A DNA stretch of 64,000 nucleotides from contig CAZWAD010000002.1 of NCBI GenBank assembly GCA_964631835.1, positions 214,590 through 278,589 of the forward strand, read 5' to 3'. Both the position numbers and the translations under genes were made by a program. Every line of letters starts with the position of its first letter. Position 1 is the stretch's first letter. Under the pieces are notes generated by a model. It was not told the origin of the DNA. It made no database searches and worked only from the letters and a program-made list of their open reading frames with translations. Below are positions 59,816-64,000 of the stretch, in pieces. Origin of the DNA: Bog-950 sp964631835. GTDB taxonomy: Bacteria > Bacteroidota > Bacteroidia > Chitinophagales > LD1.

Positions 59816-61399
59816 ATGAAAAAGACTTACTATTCTCTGCTTTCACTTGTATTTACTGTCATCAGCCAACTGTCATCAGCCAACTTGCATGCACAGGCTC
59901 CGCCAAGTTTCAACTACCAGGCAGTGGCGCGCAACGCCAGCGGTGCTCCTCTGGTTAATTCGGGCGTGGCAATCCGCGTGAGTATTCATAGCGGCACAGC
60001 CACCGGACCGGTGGTTTATTCTGAACGGATTACGGCTACCACCAATGCTTTCGGACTGTTTACCGCAAGCATAGGCACCGGTAATGTTATCAGCGGAACC
60101 TTTGCCGCTATTGACTGGGCGGGTGCTGATAAATATATGCAGGTGGATTTAGACCCTACCGGTGGAAACAGTTACACCACCATGGGCACCGCGCAGCTAC
60201 TTAGTGTTCCGTACGCTTTTTATTCCAACTCATCGGGCGGCAGCTTTTGGAATGCCAGCGGTAACAATATTTCTAACTCAAACAGTGGCAATACGGGCAT
60301 AGGTATTGCCAGCCCCGAATCAAAGCTGCATATCAAATCGCCAAGCCCCGGTGCTCAGTTGCAGTTGGGAAATACGAACCAGCCTGACTTCGAGTGGCAA
60401 TTCAGAGTAAACGGAACCGGTAATTTAACTCTGGCCAATGAAGGCAACGGAAGTACCCTTAACGCTATGTTTTGGGAAAACAACTATGGATATGTGGGAG
60501 TGGGAACGGTTTCACCTGAATCGAGGTTTCATATTGTTTCGGCACCGGGTTCAACGGCTGCACAGTTGCAGCTGGGCAATTATAATCAGCCCGGTTACGA
60601 GTGGTTGTTCTATGTTAACGGCAGCGGAGGCCTGGCGCTGACCAGTGAGGGGAACGGAACACCGGTAACCGCAACAACGTGGGACCCAGTAACCGGTAAT
60701 ACCGGATTTGGCACCGCTTTGCCTTCGTACCGGATTCATGCAACTACAAGCGCAGGCTCCAGAGCTGTGTTTGGCGAAAATACCCTTCCGGGAAACAACA
60801 ATGGAGTTGGTGTTTACGGAAAGTCAACCAACAACCCGGGCTATGGCGAAGGAGTAATTGGCGAAGGCTCGTTCCGCGGGGTGGAGGGGTTTTGTGCAGC
60901 AACTACTTACACCGGTACGGCCTATGGTGTTTATGGCGTGGCTACCGGTACTACCGGAACACGGACAGGGGTGCTTGGCACGGCTAATGGCGGCACTTTC
61001 AACTACGGTGTATATTGCAACGGCAGCGGGGGATATACCGGTACCTGGACTTTGATATCAGACCGGAAGTTTAAAAAAGACATTGAACCGGTATCTGCTG
61101 CGCTCACCCTGGTCGGGCAACTGAACCCCGTTTCGTATCATCTGAAAGCTGACGAATATCCTATGTTCAACTTTCCGGCTTTCCGCCAGTACGGTTTTAT
61201 TGCCCAGGAGCTGGAAGAAGTAATTCCCGATTTGGTAGAAAAAGGAACTCACCCGAATACTAACCGCGAAGAGAACGATATTGAATTAAAAGCCATAAAC
61301 TATACCGGCATGATTCCGGTGCTTACCAAAGCCATACAGGAACAACAGGCGCTTATTGAACAACTTCAAAAGCAGGTTGACGAGCTGAAGAAGAAATAA
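59816..61399 (+). CDS. Secreted protein with S74 (endosialidase-chaperone) C-terminal domain, copy 1
   Basis: This 527-residue protein starts with a signal peptide built partly from a 14-bp tandem repeat. The N-terminal ~135 residues (PPSFNYQAVARNASGAPLVN, VVYSERITATTNAFGLFTA) match its downstream paralogue closely. The middle has repeating glycine-rich beta strands (GNTGIGIASPESKLHI, YGVYGVATG). The C-terminal S74/tail-fibre chaperone domain (SDRKFKKDIEPVSAALTLVG, GFIAQELEEVIPDLV) ends in a coiled coil (IQEQQALIEQLQKQVDELKK). Such domains assist trimerisation and self-cleave at the Ser-Asp start. It lacks a T9SS sorting domain. Confidence 0.85.
   Translation: MKKTYYSLLSLVFTVISQLSSANLHAQAPPSFNYQAVARNASGAPLVNSGVAIRVSIHSGTATGPVVYSERITATTNAFGLFTASIGTGNVISGTFAAIDWAGADKYMQVDLDPTGGNSYTTMGTAQLLSVPYAFYSNSSGGSFWNASGNNISNSNSGNTGIGIASPESKLHIKSPSPGAQLQLGNTNQPDFEWQFRVNGTGNLTLANEGNGSTLNAMFWENNYGYVGVGTVSPESRFHIVSAPGSTAAQLQLGNYNQPGYEWLFYVNGSGGLALTSEGNGTPVTATTWDPVTGNTGFGTALPSYRIHATTSAGSRAVFGENTLPGNNNGVGVYGKSTNNPGYGEGVIGEGSFRGVEGFCAATTYTGTAYGVYGVATGTTGTRTGVLGTANGGTFNYGVYCNGSGGYTGTWTLISDRKFKKDIEPVSAALTLVGQLNPVSYHLKADEYPMFNFPAFRQYGFIAQELEEVIPDLVEKGTHPNTNREENDIELKAINYTGMIPVLTKAIQEQQALIEQLQKQVDELKKK
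59856..59883 (+). repeat. 14-bp tandem repeat in the signal peptide of the first S74 gene
   Basis: Two exact copies of ctgtcatcagccaa (59856-59869 and 59870-59883) encode VISQLSSAN of the signal region, read in different frames. The paralogue at 61541 has a degraded version (ctgccatctgtcaactgcca). Confidence 0.85.
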
Positions 61400-61425
61400 C
61401 AGCGCCTTTGGCTGCCAGCAGCCAA

Positions 61426-61459
61426 AAAAGCCCCGCAGGATACTCCCCGCGGGGCTTTT
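61426..61459 (+). terminator. Terminator after first S74 gene
   Basis: The stem aaaagccccgc / gcggggctttt is perfect over 11 bp (61426-61436 with 61449-61459). The preceding aacagcgcctttggct is repeated after the second S74 gene. Confidence 0.9.
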
Positions 61460-61540
61460 ATTTTCCCCCGCAACAATTCTTGTTTCTTCCAATTACTTTT
61501 TACCTTTCGCCAACATTTCTTCACCTTAAATTATTTTGCC

Positions 61541-63700
61541 ATGAAAAATAGTTACACCGCCTTTATTGCACTTGTATTTACTGCCATCTGTCAACTGCCA
61601 ACCGCTAACTGTTTCTCCCAGGCGCCTCAAAGTTTCAACTACCAGGCGGTGGCGCGCAATGCCACCGGTGCGCCACTGGTTAATTCAAGTGTGGCTGTAC
61701 GCATCAGCATTCACGATGGCTCGGCTGGCGGACCAGTGGTGTATTCCGAGCGGCTTACGGCCACCACCAATGCTTTCGGACTGTTTACCGCAAGCATAGG
61801 CACCGGTAATGTTATCAGCGGAACATTTGCTGCTGTTGACTGGGCAGACGCTGATAAATATATGCAGGTAGAACTGGACCCTACCGGTGGGAGCAGCTAT
61901 ACCGACATGGGCACTACGCAACTGCTCAGCGTTCCGTATGCGCTGTACGCTAAATCATCGGGCGGAAGTTTTTGGAACAGCAACGGCACCGATATTTATA
62001 ATGCCAACAGCGGCAATGTAGGCATTGGCAATTCGACCCCTGCTTCGGCCCTGCATATTTATACTCAGTTTGACGGAGACGGTATTTACTTGCAACCCGT
62101 AACCCCGGGTGATAGAATGGGTATCAGCTTTTTTAATACCGTTGATAATATCGGCAACCTGGTGATTGCCGGAAGTGCGGGAGACTGGATTCCTACAAGC
62201 GCTGCGAATGATTTTATTTTGAAAAATGCAAGCCCAAATGCGCTCATTTTGGGGACAGATGACACGGAACGGATGCGGATAAGCGGTTCGGGCAGTGTAG
62301 GCATAGGCACTGCTTTGCCTGCCCAGCTTCTTCATATTTTTTCGGAAAGCACCAATGTGGGCATGGCTATTGATGCCGGAGCTGTGGGAAGGGCGCGCCT
62401 CGGTCTTTTGCCCGGTGGCATTGACAACGGTGAGCTGGGTTTTAAAAACGATTTGCAGATAGGCAGCATTGCCGACAACAGTTTGGTGATGACCAACGAA
62501 TGGGTGCGCATTACCGGTACCGGTAATGTAGGTATTGGCACCTCATCGCCCACCGAGAAACTGCACATCGTGAACGCCAACACCAGCACCCTTGCATCAC
62601 AGTTGGTTATTGAAGCTAACTCCAACTATGGCAGCCCGACCTACGCAGCAATTTTATTTAATGCCAATGCACAATCATCTGCCGTAGGTCCTGCGGGGCG
62701 GGTTTATGCTACCTACCAGAACAATAATTACACTTCGGCTACTACTACCTTTCAAACCATTACATCGGGTCCGGCTTTTGTAGATGTAATGTCGCTGCAG
62801 AACGGCAATGTAGGTATTGGAACAACTACACCCGGATACAGGTTTACGGTGAAGGGAACGGGGAATGAAGTATATTCTGTTTGGAGCGAAGATGGAACTC
62901 AAACTGCCGATAACTTTACTTTTCAGATTGGCCCGGGTGGCGGCACTCCGACTACAAGGCTCGGCTATCTGATGGGTAATTTCGGACAGTCATCCCTTGG
63001 ATTTATGATTGGCAATACACGAAATGCACCGCTCCGTTTTGGTATAGGTGCGGGACCTACTGAGGTAATGCGTATTGTCCCGGGTGGCAATGTGGGTATA
63101 GGAACCACCACACCTGCATATAGGCTAACGGTAGTTGGCGATGGCTATTTTTCGAACCTGGTTACTATGGCTAACGGGCTGAATGTAACCGGTACCAGCG
63201 CTGCGTATGTAATTAACGGCACCTGCACTATTACGAACGGAAACGGAATTACCGGAACTGCCAGTGTGGGTTCTTCGGCTTATGGAATATCAGGTGTAAG
63301 TTCTTCGGGCTGGGCTGGTCATTTTGCAGGTAATGTTTACTACTCGGGCGTACTTAGCGGCCCTTCAGATGAGCGGCTGAAAGAAAATATCAAGCCTATG
63401 ACCAATGCCCTGGGTAAAGTAATGCTTCTGGAACCGAGTACTTTTAATTTTAAAAATGAGTACAGCAAAATGAATCTGGCTAAAGGAGCTCAACTCGGCT
63501 TTATGGCTCAGAACCTGGAACAGGTTTATCCGGAACTTGTGGTTGAAACTTATGACAAATTGATGAACCCCGATAAACTGTTTGAGTTCAAATCTGTAAA
63601 CTATGTTGGTATGATTCCGGTGCTTACCAAAGCCATACAGGAACAACAAGCGCTTATTGAACAACTTCAACAGCAAGTTGACGAGCTGAAGAAGAAATAA
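61541..63700 (+). CDS. Secreted protein with S74 C-terminal domain, copy 2
   Basis: This 719-residue tandem paralogue shares the N-terminal module (PQSFNYQAVARNATGAPLVN, VVYSERLTATTNAFGLFTAS). A longer beta-repeat middle follows with at least five units of the GNVGIG(T/N)xxP type. The S74 domain begins at SDERLKENIKPMTNALGKVM, with GFMAQNLEQVYPELV, and ends in the same coiled coil (IQEQQALIEQLQQQVDELKK) as the first. It is probably surface-exposed or fibre-like and trimeric. The extra length of the middle is the main difference from copy 1. Confidence 0.85.
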   Translation: MKNSYTAFIALVFTAICQLPTANCFSQAPQSFNYQAVARNATGAPLVNSSVAVRISIHDGSAGGPVVYSERLTATTNAFGLFTASIGTGNVISGTFAAVDWADADKYMQVELDPTGGSSYTDMGTTQLLSVPYALYAKSSGGSFWNSNGTDIYNANSGNVGIGNSTPASALHIYTQFDGDGIYLQPVTPGDRMGISFFNTVDNIGNLVIAGSAGDWIPTSAANDFILKNASPNALILGTDDTERMRISGSGSVGIGTALPAQLLHIFSESTNVGMAIDAGAVGRARLGLLPGGIDNGELGFKNDLQIGSIADNSLVMTNEWVRITGTGNVGIGTSSPTEKLHIVNANTSTLASQLVIEANSNYGSPTYAAILFNANAQSSAVGPAGRVYATYQNNNYTSATTTFQTITSGPAFVDVMSLQNGNVGIGTTTPGYRFTVKGTGNEVYSVWSEDGTQTADNFTFQIGPGGGTPTTRLGYLMGNFGQSSLGFMIGNTRNAPLRFGIGAGPTEVMRIVPGGNVGIGTTTPAYRLTVVGDGYFSNLVTMANGLNVTGTSAAYVINGTCTITNGNGITGTASVGSSAYGISGVSSSGWAGHFAGNVYYSGVLSGPSDERLKENIKPMTNALGKVMLLEPSTFNFKNEYSKMNLAKGAQLGFMAQNLEQVYPELVVETYDKLMNPDKLFEFKSVNYVGMIPVLTKAIQEQQALIEQLQQQVDELKKK

Positions 63701-63726
63701 CAGCGCCTTTGGCTTTCAGCAACTAC

Positions 63727-63759
63727 AAAGCCCTGCAGGATACTCCCCGCGGGGCTTTT
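63727..63759 (+). terminator. Terminator after second S74 gene
   Basis: The stem aaagccctgc / gcggggcttt (one G-T pair) is followed by ttgttt. It is a near copy of the terminator after the first S74 gene. Confidence 0.85.
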
Positions 63760-63804
63760 GTTTAGAATAACATATAAAATATGACAAAACTATGACAATT
63801 CTTT

Positions 63805-63837
63805 TTTGGAAATTAGGGGGTGGCAGGTATATTTTTG
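63805..63837 (+). promoter_or_regulatory. Promoter of leader RNA before the last gene
   Basis: TTTG at 63805-63808 and TATTTTTG at 63830-63837 match the Bacteroidetes consensus with 21 nt between. Transcription would begin near 63843. Confidence 0.75.
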
Positions 63838-63880
63838 CACCGAACCTATAGCCAGCCGAGAACCTGTGCAAGCACTATTC

Positions 63881-63914
63881 AGTCCCGCTGGAAACAGCGG
63901 GATTGTTTTTTTTT
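63881..63914 (+). terminator. Strong terminator hairpin in leader, possible attenuator or end of a small RNA
   Basis: The stem tcccgctg / cagcggga (63883-63890 with 63895-63902) has a GAAA tetraloop, flanking pairs and nine T residues (63906-63914). It lies ~70 nt after the predicted transcription start and only 20 nt before the next ATG, so it either ends a short RNA or attenuates the gene. Confidence 0.8.
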
Positions 63915-63952
63915 CAGCCTTGTTCTTTGCGGCTATGCAAAAACAAAAAACC

Positions 63953-64000
63953 ATGGAAACACTAATCCTGACCGCCAACGAAAAGAACGTATTGGTGATG
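63953..64000 (+). CDS. 5' end of a truncated gene
   Basis: The frame METLILTANEKNVLVM runs off the window edge. An in-frame ATG at 63935 is also possible. The fragment is too short to assign. Its placement after a strong promoter and leader hairpin suggests a well-expressed, regulated gene. Confidence 0.45.
   Translation, partial: METLILTANEKNVLVM

Noticed and set aside
63790..63978. 62-residue minus-strand frame at the window end
   Set aside because: It runs through the predicted promoter, leader and terminator hairpin and shows no protein family features.

Overview
The window looks like a chromosomal segment of a Bacteroidota bacterium, probably an uncultured Chitinophagales/Sphingobacteriales-like lineage. 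The reasons are several secreted proteins ending in type IX secretion (T9SS) sorting domains of type A and type B, an array of SprB repeats with a gliding-motility-type C-terminus, promoters matching the Bacteroidetes TTTG / TAnnTTTG consensus, a tRNA without a complete encoded CCA end, and many short dispersed intergenic repeats. No rRNA, CRISPR array, transposase or prophage was seen.

Layout. 1-13.3 kb: the end of an ECF sigma factor and its RskA-type anti-sigma factor, a small conserved-looking protein, a cytochrome P450, a GH29 alpha-L-fucosidase and a Crp/Fnr regulator. After these come a P460-like haem lipoprotein, an Omp28-like T9SS protein, two tandem DUF4331 proteins, a TPR protein and a HupE/UreJ-like membrane protein. 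A ~30-bp repeat is shared upstream of the P460 and first DUF4331 genes, and a covarying hairpin repeat family occurs twice here. 13.3-29.8 kb: mostly housekeeping and surface genes: tRNA-Met, MltD-type lytic transglycosylase, queuosine-precursor transporter, PKD/T9SS protein, alpha/beta hydrolase, HTH/coiled-coil regulator, two thioredoxin-fold proteins, enolase, a 1256-residue SprB-repeat surface protein, SRPBCC protein, CarA and a YkgJ-type cysteine-cluster protein.

29.7-55.4 kb is an accessory glycoconjugate locus and the most interesting part. It contains a Wzm/Wzt-type ABC exporter whose two subunits lie 14 kb apart, asparagine synthase, a nucleotide-sugar epimerase, a transglutaminase-like lipoprotein, four putative glycosyltransferases (one fused through membrane helices to an SGNH hydrolase), a UbiA-type prenyltransferase, an AlgX/SGNH-like protein and a TMTC-like multi-membrane TPR protein. 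It also encodes a geranylgeranyl-reductase-like flavoprotein fused to a PhyH-type Fe(II)/2OG oxygenase, a sulfotransferase, two radical SAM proteins, a JmjC/cupin-like oxygenase with an altered HxH metal motif, a DxDDTA-containing helical protein, an unrecognised protein and a DegT-type sugar aminotransferase. Together they suggest assembly, decoration (amino, acyl, sulfo, hydroxyl) and export of an unusual, perhaps lipid- or peptide-bearing, surface glycan. The product cannot be read from sequence.

55.4-64 kb: ribonuclease Z and a STAS protein, ClpC with a clear promoter, two tandem S74/endosialidase-chaperone surface proteins sharing near-identical terminators, and at the edge a promoter plus short leader ending in a strong terminator hairpin immediately before a truncated gene.
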